A stretch of 64,000 nt of DNA from an uncultured Centipeda sp. (GTDB taxonomy: Bacteria; Bacillota; Negativicutes; Selenomonadales; Selenomonadaceae): contig CAJPQT010000006.1 of the NCBI GenBank assembly GCA_905372865.1, forward strand, positions 34,555-98,554, in the 5' to 3' direction. Shown here piece after piece: positions 44,058-53,595 of this stretch. The position numbers and the translations under genes were made by a program. How positions within the stretch are numbered: the stretch's first letter is position 1; the number at the start of each line of letters is the position of its first letter. The notes under the pieces are model-generated. The model was not told the origin of the DNA, made no database searches, and saw only the letters and a program-made list of their open reading frames with translations.

Positions 44058-45695
44058 ATGGCAGGAGCAAAAGGAATCTACGGGCTTTCCGGCTCGGGGC
44101 TTGACGTTGAGTCACTGGTCAAGGTCGGGATGATCTCCCATCAGAAAAAATACGATCGTATCTATAAGAAGGAAGTTGAGACAGAGTGGCGCAAGGAAGC
44201 GTATGCGAACGTCTATGACAAGGTCAATACGTTCAAGAGCCGCATGTCGGACTATCGTCTGAGCTCTTCGACGAAGCCGATGACGACGACCAGCTCGAAT
44301 GCCGATGCCGTTACGGCGACGGCGAATGCGAACGCGGGCGTTATGGGGCACACGGTCGAAGTCACGCAGGCTGCAACGAATGCCTACCTCATGACGGCAA
44401 CGAGCCAAATCGGACGTGCGGGTACGCCCGGGAGCACGAAGCTCCGAGACATCGCCTTTTCGGGCGGTGCGCGTCCCGGCGGGATGCTGGACGGGGACAC
44501 CGCACTCAAGTTCAAGGTGTCGAACGGTACGGGCTCGGCAGAGGTGTCGTTCACCGCGGAGGAGATCTTTACGAAAAACCTCACGCTCAACGACCTCGCA
44601 AACCGAATCAACAATGCTCGCTACACGGACTCGAGCGGAAAGAAGACCTCACTTAACATCCGTGCAAACTATGACTCTGTATCCGACGGGTTTTCCCTCG
44701 CCAACAGTAAGACGGGCACCAACAACAAGATTGACCTCACCGTGGATACGACATCCAGCTCCGCGAGCTATACGACGACCCTCCTGAACAACATGAACCT
44801 CGGCGTTGTCAGCAACGGCACCATCGGTACGCCCATGACGCTTACGACGAGCAGTCCTACGACCATCTCCATGGCGGCTGCGGGAACCAACGCAAACGTC
44901 AAGATTGACGGACGCAATTACGCCAATCTCCAGGAGAACAACCTGACGGTGAACGGTGTCACCTATACGTTCAAGAAGCCGACACCGGTAGGCACGCCGG
45001 CTACGGTCAATGTTGCGCAGGATCAGGACAAGCTGGTCGAAAATGTCAAGAAATTTGTTGACGAGTACAACGCACTGCTTGATGAGCTCAACAAGCTATA
45101 CGGTGACAAGGGGCACAAGGACTACGGTGTGCTCACGAAGTCGCAGGAAGAGGGCATGACGAAGGATCAGGTTGAGAAGTGGAATGCGAAGGCAAAGGAA
45201 GGGCTTCTCTATCGGGACAGCTATGTGCGCTCCATCATCAGTGATCTGCGCGATGCGGTGATCAACCGTGTGCAGTCGGTTCCCGGCCGCTACAGTACGC
45301 TCTCGTCCATCGGCATCACGGCGAAGAACCAGACGGGACACCTGCAGATCGATGAGACAAAACTCAAGAATGCGATTGCAGCAGAGCCGGATGCCGTAAA
45401 CCGTCTCATTTCCTACGATGATGAGAACGACGACTACGGCAACAGTGGTGTCGCGTCCCGCATTTTCAACAAGTTGGGCGGCCGTCTCAAAGAGCTTGAG
45501 CGCCATTCCGGCGTAGCAGCGGACAAGACAGATCTCAGCGAACTGGGCAAGCTGATCCAGAACTACGAGAAGCAGATGAGCGATTTCAAGAAGCTCATGT
45601 CGTCCTTTGAAAGCAAGCTCTATCAGAAGTACAATGCGATGGAGACGGCAATCTCCCGTCTCTCGACACAGTTCAACTTCTTCAACGGGCAATGA
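44058..45695 (+). CDS. fliD: Flagellar filament cap protein FliD
   Basis: 545 aa. Hook-associated protein 2, which caps the filament and folds exported flagellin. The N-terminal G-L-S-G-S-G-L-D-V-E-S-L-V motif and C-terminal coiled coil (Y-E-K-Q-M-S-D-F...Y-N-A-M-E-T-A-I-S-R-L-S) are typical. The Ser/Thr-rich middle (about 75-290) is the exposed head region. AAGGAG precedes the ATG. Operon with fliS and the fliT-like gene. Confidence 0.94.
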   Translation: MAGAKGIYGLSGSGLDVESLVKVGMISHQKKYDRIYKKEVETEWRKEAYANVYDKVNTFKSRMSDYRLSSSTKPMTTTSSNADAVTATANANAGVMGHTVEVTQAATNAYLMTATSQIGRAGTPGSTKLRDIAFSGGARPGGMLDGDTALKFKVSNGTGSAEVSFTAEEIFTKNLTLNDLANRINNARYTDSSGKKTSLNIRANYDSVSDGFSLANSKTGTNNKIDLTVDTTSSSASYTTTLLNNMNLGVVSNGTIGTPMTLTTSSPTTISMAAAGTNANVKIDGRNYANLQENNLTVNGVTYTFKKPTPVGTPATVNVAQDQDKLVENVKKFVDEYNALLDELNKLYGDKGHKDYGVLTKSQEEGMTKDQVEKWNAKAKEGLLYRDSYVRSIISDLRDAVINRVQSVPGRYSTLSSIGITAKNQTGHLQIDETKLKNAIAAEPDAVNRLISYDDENDDYGNSGVASRIFNKLGGRLKELERHSGVAADKTDLSELGKLIQNYEKQMSDFKKLMSSFESKLYQKYNAMETAISRLSTQFNFFNGQ

Positions 45696-45715
45696 TATAA
45701 GGGGGATATTCCTAC

Positions 45716-46132
45716 ATGGTGAATAGTGCTGCGGAGGCATATAAGAGGCAGCAGGTGATGACGGCGACTCCCGAGGCGCTGACGCTCATGCTCTACAACG
45801 GATGCCTCAAGTTCATCAAGGAGGGGGTTGAGGCGCTTGCGGAGAAGAACTACGAGGCGTCGAACAGCTCTCTTCAGAAGGCACAGAATATCATCTCGGA
45901 GTTCCGCATCACGCTCAATATGGACTATGAGATCTCCCATCAGCTGATGCCGCTCTACAACTATGCCTATGATCGCCTCGTCGAGGGAAATATGAAGAGC
46001 GATCCTGCGATCATCCAGGAGGCGACGGACATCATGACGGAGCTGCGCGATGCGTGGGCACAGGCCATGAAGAAGGCACGCGAAGAAAAAGGTGCGCAGG
46101 GCGTGGAAGGGAGCGGCGTCTATGCCGGATGA
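45716..46132 (+). CDS. fliS: Flagellin export chaperone FliS
   Basis: 138 aa four-helix protein that binds the C-terminus of flagellin and prevents premature polymerisation. Motifs: A-Y-K-R-Q-Q-V-M-T-A-T-P-E-A-L-T-L-M-L-Y-N-G near the start, then I-S-E-F-R-I-T-L-N-M-D-Y-E-I and LMPLYNYAYDRL. It overlaps the fliT-like gene by 11 bp and lies just upstream of fliC. Confidence 0.94.
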   Translation: MVNSAAEAYKRQQVMTATPEALTLMLYNGCLKFIKEGVEALAEKNYEASNSSLQKAQNIISEFRITLNMDYEISHQLMPLYNYAYDRLVEGNMKSDPAIIQEATDIMTELRDAWAQAMKKAREEKGAQGVEGSGVYAG

Positions 46133-46466
46133 GTCTTACGAGGCGGCGCATGTGCTCTGGGAGAAGTATCGTGTGCTCACGCATGAACTGCTCAAATTTG
46201 TCGATGAAAATGAGATTGACACCTTCATTGAGCTTGTCGGGCAGCGCGAGCAGATTGTTGATCTGCTGAGGGCACTGCCGTCTGATCCCTATCGGACGAG
46301 TACAGAGTGGCCGGCATTCGACGCGGAGATCCGCCCGCTCGAGATGCAGATCCAGTACAAGGCACGTGCGTGGCTGAACCGCTCGCGCCGTCAGAACGCC
46401 GCCGTGCATAGCTATGACCTCACAGGGGCGAACCCCCTTGGCGGGCATCTCAACCGACGATATTAA
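46122..46466 (+). CDS. FliT-like flagellar chaperone
   Basis: 114 aa helical protein. Position after fliS and the pattern L-T-H-E-L-L-K-F-V-D-E-N-E-I-D-T-F...L-V-G-Q-R-E-Q-I-V-D-L-L match small FliT-type chaperones of FliD. The C-terminal tail is basic (KARAWLNRSRRQN). I chose the ATG at 46122 (GGAAGGGAG about 9 nt upstream); it overlaps the fliS end. Assignment rests on position and helical pattern. Confidence 0.65.
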   Translation: MPDESYEAAHVLWEKYRVLTHELLKFVDENEIDTFIELVGQREQIVDLLRALPSDPYRTSTEWPAFDAEIRPLEMQIQYKARAWLNRSRRQNAAVHSYDLTGANPLGGHLNRRY

Positions 46467-46496
46467 TAATTTTTTAAAATTAACAGGGCGCTGCCC

Positions 46497-46525
46497 TTGA
46501 CAAACAGATGAAAAAAAAGTAAAAT
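46497..46525 (+). promoter_or_regulatory. Sigma-A-type promoter of flagellin
   Basis: TTGACA at 46497-46502 and TAAAAT at 46520-46525 are spaced exactly 17 bp. A perfect 12-bp palindrome (46538-46549) lies just past the likely start point. I see no sigma-28 box, which is unusual for a major flagellin gene. Confidence 0.75.
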
Positions 46526-46531
46526 GTTTGC

Positions 46532-46735
46532 TGTCAGATACTTAAGTATGTCGCCTTCATGACGATATACTTTATGTAAGGCGATAATAAGCAAGCGGGG
46601 CGGCTGCCAGGGATGGCTAGCTAGCAGCCATCCAGGATAGACGCGTCACTTGCCTATTATACAGCGGGCACGGATGTCCGCACATACATTCAACATTCCG
46701 GAAGATCCGGAAAGACACCAGGGAGGAATTTACAC
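46532..46735 (+). promoter_or_regulatory. Structured fliC leader with candidate CsrA sites
   Basis: The roughly 200-nt leader holds several hairpins: TCGCCTT/AAGGCGA (46551-46557 with 46578-46584), GGATGGCT/AGCCATCC (46611-46618 with 46626-46633) inside a GCAAG/CTTGC pair (46591-46595, 46649-46653), and GCGGGCA/TGTCCGC (46664-46670 with 46675-46681) with GGA in the CGGA loop. CACGGATGT at this last hairpin is close to the CsrA consensus ACARGGAUGU. Further GGA triplets at 46700, 46709 and in the ribosome site GGGAGGA (46721-46727) fit a two-site CsrA repression scheme. Confidence 0.6.
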
Positions 46736-48070
46736 ATGGCAATGGTAGTCAAGAACAACATGTCGGCGGTCAACACGCTCAACATCCTGAACAAGAACCA
46801 GTCGGCACTCGCGAAGAGCCTTCAGAAGGTCTCCTCGGGTATGAAGATCAACACGGCCGGCGATGACGCTTCCGGCTATGCCATCTCTGAGCGTATGCGC
46901 GTCCAGATCCGTTCGCTCGATCAGGACAACCAGAACACGCAGAACGGCAACAGCATGATGCGTACCGCTGAGGGCGCTGTCTCCAGCACGGTCGAGATCC
47001 TCAAGACCCTCAAGGAGAAGGCAATCAACGCAGCGAACGACACGAACACGGATGATGATCGCCGCACGATCCAGAAGGAAATCAACCAGATGGTTGACCA
47101 GATCGACGACAATGCGCTTGCAACGTACAACGGCAAGTACCTCGTCGACGGCTCGCGCAACAGCATCGGACAGGCAACCTGCACGACGCTCTCGAACAGC
47201 GCACTGAGCACGGGCTCGGCATGGGGTTCCGCTCTGACGGACCTGAAGAGCCGTACGGATGAGAGCCTCAACATTCAGTCGACGGATAACATCACGGTTT
47301 CCTATGTCCGTCAGGGTAAGACCTACACGACGACGTTCTCGGTTGGCGGTAGCACTACGCTTGGTTCGATCTTCGCCAAGACAGCGTTCAACGGCACGGA
47401 ATCACTCGCAGGAACGGATGCTGTCAGAGCTGCTTCTACGCGTGACGGTGCTCTCATCGGCTATGACAAGGCGAAGAACAGCGTCTACACGGCAGACAAC
47501 AAGTCGGCTCTTTCGCTCGAGGCGAACAATGCGGGCACGACGTATCAGATCTCCTCGTTCACGCTTTCGATTACGGACAACACGGGTGCGATCCGCAAGA
47601 CGGCCAACACCGCTCTCGATGCATTCAACGAGCGCATCCGCGCAGAGAATGAGTCGAAGGACAACGCTCTTGTTCTCCAGACGGGTGTCAAGGCGAACCA
47701 GGCGATCAAGGTCAGCATGACGGATATGCGTTCGCTCGCTCTTGGCCTCAAGGGCACGGACGGCTCTGTCCTCAGCGTTCAGACGCAGGACAAGGCAAAC
47801 GCTGCGATCAACACGATCGAGACGGCGCTTCAGAAGGCTCTTGACGAGCAGGCGAACATCGGCGCTGTTCAGACGCGTCTCAACTACACGAGCTCGAACC
47901 TCACGACGGCGTCCGAGAACGTTCAGAACTCCGAGTCCACGATTCGCGATGCGGATATGGCGAAGGAGATGACGAACTACACGAAGAACAATGTTCTGCT
48001 CCAGGCTGCGCAGTCCATGCTCGCACAGGCGAACCAGAACAGCTCTGCAGTTCTCTCGCTTCTCCAGTAA
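46736..48070 (+). CDS. fliC: Flagellin
   Basis: 444 aa filament subunit. The conserved N-terminal D0/D1 region (A-V-N-T-L-N-I-L-N-K-N-Q-S-A-L, then SSGMKINTAGDDASGYAIS) and C-terminal D1/D0 (Q-T-R-L-N-Y-T-S-S-N-L-T, ending NQNSSAVLSLLQ) frame a variable Ser/Thr-rich middle from about 150 to 330, the probable surface and glycosylation region. No Maf gene is seen, but glycosyltransferase genes start 120 bp downstream. GGGAGGA precedes the ATG. Confidence 0.96.
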   Translation: MAMVVKNNMSAVNTLNILNKNQSALAKSLQKVSSGMKINTAGDDASGYAISERMRVQIRSLDQDNQNTQNGNSMMRTAEGAVSSTVEILKTLKEKAINAANDTNTDDDRRTIQKEINQMVDQIDDNALATYNGKYLVDGSRNSIGQATCTTLSNSALSTGSAWGSALTDLKSRTDESLNIQSTDNITVSYVRQGKTYTTTFSVGGSTTLGSIFAKTAFNGTESLAGTDAVRAASTRDGALIGYDKAKNSVYTADNKSALSLEANNAGTTYQISSFTLSITDNTGAIRKTANTALDAFNERIRAENESKDNALVLQTGVKANQAIKVSMTDMRSLALGLKGTDGSVLSVQTQDKANAAINTIETALQKALDEQANIGAVQTRLNYTSSNLTTASENVQNSESTIRDADMAKEMTNYTKNNVLLQAAQSMLAQANQNSSAVLSLLQ

Positions 48071-48098
48071 TTTACAGCTTCAGCTGTATCTATACGGA

Positions 48099-48132
48099 AA
48101 GAACCCCTCCCAGTTGGGAGGGGTTCTTTTTC
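48099..48132 (+). terminator. Flagellin terminator
   Basis: An 11-bp GC-rich stem (48101-48111 with 48116-48126), flanked by A and T runs, is followed by TTTTTC. It sits 30 bp after the fliC stop. Confidence 0.92.
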
Positions 48133-48133
48133 T

Positions 48134-48162
48134 TTGCTAATTTTGGGGATATCGCGTATAAT
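48134..48162 (+). promoter_or_regulatory. Promoter of the post-fliC glycosyltransferase island
   Basis: TTGCTA at 48134-48139 and TATAAT at 48157-48162, 17-bp spacing, immediately after the fliC terminator. The ATG at 48191 follows about 20 nt after the expected start point. Confidence 0.75.
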
Positions 48163-48190
48163 ATTCTTCGAATGGGAAGGATGTGCCGTT

Positions 48191-51100
48191 ATGAAGATTT
48201 CTGCCTGTTATATTGTAAGGGATGAAGCAGAGGAGCTTCGCCGGTCACTTGCCTCTGTTCGGGCAGCCGCAGATGAGATTATTGTTGTTTCCACGGCTGG
48301 GAGCAGGTTCGTGGCAGATGCAGCGACAGAGTTTCATGCACATCTTTATGATTTTGCATGGGAGAATAATTTCGCGAACGCACGCAATTATGCGCTCAAA
48401 CAATGCCAGGGAGATTTTGTCATTTTTTTGGATGCCGATGAATATTTCTTTTATCCTGAGCAATTACGGGATGGGATTGAAGCGGCGATCCATGAAAATA
48501 AAGATGTCAATATTATTATGATTTCACTCTGCAATTTTATGACAGAGGACTCCATGAAGGATGTAATGCATATGTGGAGTCCACGAATTTTACGTATGCC
48601 AGGACTTCACTACGAAGGGATGATCCATGAGCAGGCAGTACGGGACGATGGAGGGGAGCGGGTACTTGCCTATGGCGATGCACGCCTTGCTGCAGGGCAC
48701 ACCGGATATCTGGAGGCGCGTGGGACAGAGAAGATTCGTCGTAATATCGCCATGCTTGAGTATGACGCTGAGGTGCATGGACGAACCGCGATGCATGCGT
48801 TTTATTTGGCAGACTGTTACTTTGGGCTGAAGGATTATGCAAAGACGCTTATTCTATCTAAGGAGGCTCTGCAGGGAGATATTGCCTTTATCGGCGAAGA
48901 GAGTAAAATCTGTCACCAGATGATTGAATCCATGCGTGCTCTTCATTATGCGGACGACGAGATGCTGGACGTTGCCAATGAGGCATTGAAAAAATTTCCA
49001 CAGTTACCGGACTTTTACGCCCAGCGCGGTATGATTCTTTGCGGGCTTACACGCTATCGAGAGGCAGCGGAGAGTTTTGAGGAAGCCTTGCGCCGCTATA
49101 CAGATGATCATCTATCTACGCATGACACTTCGTTTTTTAACGATGCCGTTGCCGCTCTTGTTGCAGAGCGCCTTTCATTGATTTATCAGGAACTTGGGGA
49201 GCCTGCAGCGGCAAAGCTGTGGATGGAAAGACAGAGAACGTACATGGGGGAGAATATGGGGGCAGAGACGCAAGAAAACGTGCGCATTACAGCGTGCTAT
49301 ATCGTGCGAGATGATGCCGTTCATCTGAGAAAGTCCATCGAAAGCCTGCATCTGCAAGTGGATGAGCTGATAGTTCTGGATACAGGCTCACGGGATGATA
49401 CGGCAGACGTTGCAAAGGCGTGTGGAGCCGCGGTATATCATTGGGCATGGCAGGACGATTTCGCAGCGGCACGCAATGCAGCACTCGCCTATGTGACGGG
49501 GGATTGGATTGTATTCATCGATGCGGATGAATACTTTTCCCTTGAAACACGGAACCATTTGCGTGCGGTGATTGAGGATGCTGACTGTGCGGATGGTGAA
49601 GTGCTTCTCATACCGTGGCACAACATTGACGAGACAACGGAAGAGACCCTGCTCGACTCCTATGCGCCGCGCATTTTTCGTCGACGCGAGGGGCGGCACT
49701 ACGTGGGCCGTATTCATGAGGAATTGCGCGATGCAGATGGAACTGCTCCCCCCTCCAAGATTATTGCGCCAGAGCGCCTGACCTTAGTACACACGGGCTA
49801 TTCATACGCATTAACGCGCGAAAAGGGCGAGCGCAATCTGCAATTGCTTCTCGAAGAAATGGAGCAGAGCGACAATCCAGAGCGATGCTGGCGCTATCTC
49901 GCAGAGACCTATGACAATCTGGGCAATGAGCGGATGGCGGAGCATTATGCGCTTCTCGACATTGGATTTGGTCGCTGGAGTGTTATCTATGCCAGCGCCT
50001 CTCATCGGATTCTCCTGCGCATCTACGCTGCGCAGCCCATGCTCAGAGAAAAGTATATTGTCGTAGCCGAGCAGGCCGCGCGTGAATTTCCTGAGCTGCC
50101 TGAGATGCACGCCGAATATGCCGAGGCGCTTGCTGCGTTCCATCGTTACAAGGAAGCAATCACGGCGGCAGAGCGGGCTCTGACGTGCGAAACCGTTTCT
50201 GTGAGTACCGATCGTTCGCTTTTTACCGCGGAGATGCGCGAGGAACTGCACCGCCGTGTGGGGATCTGGCGTCATATCATGGAACGCGCGGCAGAGCTGC
50301 GTATTTCGGCTGCGGTCTTTGTGCGTGATGATGTGCGGGATATGGAATGCTGGCTGTCAAATACTGCAGTCTATGCCGATGAACGAATTGTTGTCGACAC
50401 AGGATCGACGGATGGGACGCGTGCACTTGCTGAAAAGGCAGGGGGGAATGTCATTGATTTCGCGTGGCAGGATGACTTCGCCGCTGCACGGAATGCCGCA
50501 ATCGGAGCTGTAAGCGGTGACTGGGCCGTCGTCCTCGATGCAGATGAGTCGTTCTTTGCCCCGAGCGAAGTGCGTGCCTATCTTGCTATGGTGGATGTGA
50601 TCCTGCCGCATGTGGATGCCGTACTCCTTCCGATTGTGCACGTCGATGAGGATGCGGGCAACCGTGAGACGGGGCGCGCACCGCATGTCCGTCTCCTGCG
50701 CATGGGACGCGGGCTCTCTTATGAGGGGCGGGTGCACGAGGCATTGCGTAAGACGAACGGAGAACCCGTTCTCTATCATGAACCCGCTGCGCTTGCCATT
50801 CGCCATGTGGGCTACTCCTCGGGGCGTATCCGCGCGAAACATGAGCGAAATCTCGCCCTGATGGAGCGGCGCATTGAGGAGTGTGGTCTGCAGCCCGGAG
50901 ACTGCCGCTATCTCGCCGATACCTATTACGGCCTTGGGAAATATGCGGCGGCACTGATCTATGCACGTGCCGCATTGGAGGAGCCTGTGATCTCCGTCGG
51001 CGCACAGAGCCACCTCCACCATCTCCTGCTCGATGCAATGGAGCAGGAAAAGGTTCCGCTTGCGCAGCAGGTGGAAGCTGTGCGTGCAGCGTGCCATGGA

Positions 51101-52123
51101 TTTCCCCGGCTGCCGGATTTCTACGGTCGTCTCGGTCTGCTGCTTGTGGCGTGTGGTGATGATGCGGCGCTGCCCACACTGACGCGTGCGTTGGAGCTCT
51201 ACGAGAGCCCTGTGGATAAAGGCGGCGAGGCATCCGCATTCCCTGCGTGGGCAGGAGCCGTATCTGCCGCGCGTGCCCGCCTCCTAATGGAGATGGGGTG
51301 TGTACCTGCGGCGGAGGAGGAGCTCACGCGTGCCTTTGCGCTTGATACGGCGCGCGAGGAGGCCTTGGATGTCTATGTGGAGCTCCACGCATCCGAAAAT
51401 ATGGGGACCGTTCTGAGCGACTTGCGTGAAATGCTCGGCAGTGGTGCAGAAATACTCGCCTATCTCATGCGCTTTGCAGACAGCTACGGCTGGCTTGCGC
51501 TCGCACAAGAGGCGCGCTCTGCTTTGAAAAATGCAGTAGGGGACGATGTTCCTGTTCCCCCCATTTATGAAAGAGCACATGCTCTTGCGCCGAAAGAACT
51601 GGGGGAGCAAATCGTTGGCACATTAGCTGCATATGTGCAGGAGATTCCGGAAATCCTGCTGCGTCTGGAGCAGGAACGCCATGCGGAGAGCATCTCGCTC
51701 CATCACCGTCTGCGAGGGCTGCTTCCAACCTCGATGCAGGATTTCTGGCGGCATTACGATGAACTGGATGCCGTGGCTCTTCCGAATGGCATGGAGGGGT
51801 ACAACCTTCTGCGTGATGCGTTTATTCACCACGCAGACGCAGAACAGGCAGAGCGATTTCTGCGCATATCTGCTGATTATGGTGCAGAGCATTTGCGTAC
51901 TGCGGCAGAGCATTTTGCTGCAGCGGAGCGTTGGGAGGGGGCTTTCCTCGGGTGGCAGCTTCTCTCTGCCGCAGAGGGGGAGACACCGGATACCCTCTAT
52001 GGGATGGCGCTTGCCGCACGGCATCTCGGTGCGCGCGCAGAGGCGCAGGAATACCTCACGCGTGTGCTTGCCCTTGCCCCTGCGCATCGGAAATCGAAGG
52101 AATTGATGGAGTTGGTACGATGA
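48191..52123 (+). CDS. Giant three-module GT2 glycosyltransferase with TPR linkers
   Basis: 1310 aa. Three tandem GT2 modules start at about residues 1, 364 and 703, each followed by TPR-like helical repeats, with a long helical tail. Modules 2 and 3 carry DTGSxD plus the metal site DADE (FIDADEYFS; VLDADESFF). Module 1 keeps FLDADEYFF but has STAGSRFVAD where DTGS is expected, so its donor site is probably impaired. Module 1 DNA is far AT-richer (18 of 60 GC at 48481-48540) than module 3 (42 of 60 at 50641-50700). I chose the ATG at 48191 with GGGAAGG upstream. It probably glycosylates flagellin, judged by position only. The stop overlaps the next gene. Confidence 0.85.
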   Translation: MKISACYIVRDEAEELRRSLASVRAAADEIIVVSTAGSRFVADAATEFHAHLYDFAWENNFANARNYALKQCQGDFVIFLDADEYFFYPEQLRDGIEAAIHENKDVNIIMISLCNFMTEDSMKDVMHMWSPRILRMPGLHYEGMIHEQAVRDDGGERVLAYGDARLAAGHTGYLEARGTEKIRRNIAMLEYDAEVHGRTAMHAFYLADCYFGLKDYAKTLILSKEALQGDIAFIGEESKICHQMIESMRALHYADDEMLDVANEALKKFPQLPDFYAQRGMILCGLTRYREAAESFEEALRRYTDDHLSTHDTSFFNDAVAALVAERLSLIYQELGEPAAAKLWMERQRTYMGENMGAETQENVRITACYIVRDDAVHLRKSIESLHLQVDELIVLDTGSRDDTADVAKACGAAVYHWAWQDDFAAARNAALAYVTGDWIVFIDADEYFSLETRNHLRAVIEDADCADGEVLLIPWHNIDETTEETLLDSYAPRIFRRREGRHYVGRIHEELRDADGTAPPSKIIAPERLTLVHTGYSYALTREKGERNLQLLLEEMEQSDNPERCWRYLAETYDNLGNERMAEHYALLDIGFGRWSVIYASASHRILLRIYAAQPMLREKYIVVAEQAAREFPELPEMHAEYAEALAAFHRYKEAITAAERALTCETVSVSTDRSLFTAEMREELHRRVGIWRHIMERAAELRISAAVFVRDDVRDMECWLSNTAVYADERIVVDTGSTDGTRALAEKAGGNVIDFAWQDDFAAARNAAIGAVSGDWAVVLDADESFFAPSEVRAYLAMVDVILPHVDAVLLPIVHVDEDAGNRETGRAPHVRLLRMGRGLSYEGRVHEALRKTNGEPVLYHEPAALAIRHVGYSSGRIRAKHERNLALMERRIEECGLQPGDCRYLADTYYGLGKYAAALIYARAALEEPVISVGAQSHLHHLLLDAMEQEKVPLAQQVEAVRAACHGFPRLPDFYGRLGLLLVACGDDAALPTLTRALELYESPVDKGGEASAFPAWAGAVSAARARLLMEMGCVPAAEEELTRAFALDTAREEALDVYVELHASENMGTVLSDLREMLGSGAEILAYLMRFADSYGWLALAQEARSALKNAVGDDVPVPPIYERAHALAPKELGEQIVGTLAAYVQEIPEILLRLEQERHAESISLHHRLRGLLPTSMQDFWRHYDELDAVALPNGMEGYNLLRDAFIHHADAEQAERFLRISADYGAEHLRTAAEHFAAAERWEGAFLGWQLLSAAEGETPDTLYGMALAARHLGARAEAQEYLTRVLALAPAHRKSKELMELVR

Positions 52124-53595
52124 GGATCTCAGCCTGTGTCATCACGAAGAATGAGGCAGAAAATCTGCCGCGCTGGCTCGCGTCCATGCGCGTCTTTGCC
52201 GACGAGATGATCGTCGTCGATACGGGGTCGACGGATGCGACGGTGGAGACTGCACATGCGGGAGGAGCCCTCGTATACCATTTCGACTGGATCAATGACT
52301 TCGCGGCGGCGAAGAATTTTGCACTCGATCAGGCGAAGGGCGACTGGGTTGTCTTTACGGATGCGGATGAATACTTCACAGAGGAGAGCGCACCGCGTGT
52401 ACGCCCGTTGATTGAGGAATACGACAAAAAGGAAACCTTCGACGGTTTTATTGTTCACCTTGTCAATATTGACATGGATACGGGGGCTCTGCTTGGGACA
52501 TCGGCCCAGGTGCAGCGCATCTTCCGCCGTGCACCGCACATTCGCTTCGTGGGGAGCATCCACGAGCATGTGGAGAATCTCAGTGGCGACCTGGCACGCG
52601 AAATGGCGATGGCACCGGGGCTCGTGCTCTATCATACGGGCTATTCGCCGCGCATCATCAAAGAGAAGTCGCGGCGTGATCTGGAGATGCTGCTTGCGCG
52701 ACGGGCGCGCGGAGAGCATAAGAAGCTCGACGAATACCATCTGATGGATTGCTACTATTCGCTCGAGGACTATCTGCAGGCGGCGCACTATGCGCGCCTG
52801 GCGCGGGACAGCGCAGATCGTCCGGTAGGCTCCGAGGATCGTCCGCATGCGGTTCTACTCCAGTCCCTTATCCTCGCGGGAGCAGAGGATGCGGAGATCG
52901 AAGACACGTATCGGACAGCGTGTGCGGCGTTTCCGGAGAAAGCCGACTTCCCCCTGATCTATGGTACCTATGCGTGGGAAGCTGGATATTATGCGCGGGC
53001 ACGCGAAGCGTATATGGTCGGAATTCGTCTGCATGAGGAGTACTATCGGGAGGGCGATTACTCCGGCATCCTTGCACCGAGTGCTTATATGCGCCTTGGT
53101 GAGGTCGTAGAGCTCGCAGGAGATGCAGATGAGGCGGCGGCACTTTATGAACGTGCACTGCGGCAGCGTCCGCACTACGCACCTGCCCTTGCTCGATTCG
53201 CACGGCTTCTCAGGGCGAAGGGGGCGGATGATGCGGCTGTGATCGAGACGCTGAACGCACACTACGGTAAAACTGCAGACGCGGCGTTTCTCGCATCTGT
53301 GCTGGCAGGTATCTTTCCGCGTGCTGCCCTCTACTATGATCGGCGTGCGACGGTGAAGTTCTCCGAGCGGCGGCGGTTCCTGCTCGCAGGGGATGTGTGT
53401 TCTGCGGCGGCGTCGCTGATTGAGGATATGGAACGTACAGCGGCTGTGGCGGCAGCATTCGGTGTGAATTTTGCGCCCGCCGAGCAGGGCGCTCTTGCGC
53501 TCCTCTTGCCGAATTCCTGCAGGGAGGCCTCTGCCGCACCCGAGGCAGTGCGTATGCTGCGCCGCATTGGGCGGCTTGCGCGAGGAATGGAATGA
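52120..53595 (+). CDS. GT2 glycosyltransferase with C-terminal TPR repeats
   Basis: 491 aa. One GT2 module at the N-terminus (MRISACVITKNEAENLPRW; VVDTGSTDAT; FTDADEYFT), the same type as modules 2 and 3 of the giant upstream protein. Helical TPR-like repeats follow from about residue 180 to 420 (for example EAAALYERALRQRPHYAPAL). ATG 52120 overlaps the preceding stop; the end overlaps the next gene by 4 bp. The island is therefore translated as a tightly coupled series. Confidence 0.85.
   Translation: MRISACVITKNEAENLPRWLASMRVFADEMIVVDTGSTDATVETAHAGGALVYHFDWINDFAAAKNFALDQAKGDWVVFTDADEYFTEESAPRVRPLIEEYDKKETFDGFIVHLVNIDMDTGALLGTSAQVQRIFRRAPHIRFVGSIHEHVENLSGDLAREMAMAPGLVLYHTGYSPRIIKEKSRRDLEMLLARRARGEHKKLDEYHLMDCYYSLEDYLQAAHYARLARDSADRPVGSEDRPHAVLLQSLILAGAEDAEIEDTYRTACAAFPEKADFPLIYGTYAWEAGYYARAREAYMVGIRLHEEYYREGDYSGILAPSAYMRLGEVVELAGDADEAAALYERALRQRPHYAPALARFARLLRAKGADDAAVIETLNAHYGKTADAAFLASVLAGIFPRAALYYDRRATVKFSERRRFLLAGDVCSAAASLIEDMERTAAVAAAFGVNFAPAEQGALALLLPNSCREASAAPEAVRMLRRIGRLARGME

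Noticed and set aside
46551..46653. c-di-GMP or other known riboswitch in the fliC leader
   Set aside because: The hairpins are real, but I could not match the conserved core bases of GEMM-I or other classes by eye. Left as an unexplained structured leader.
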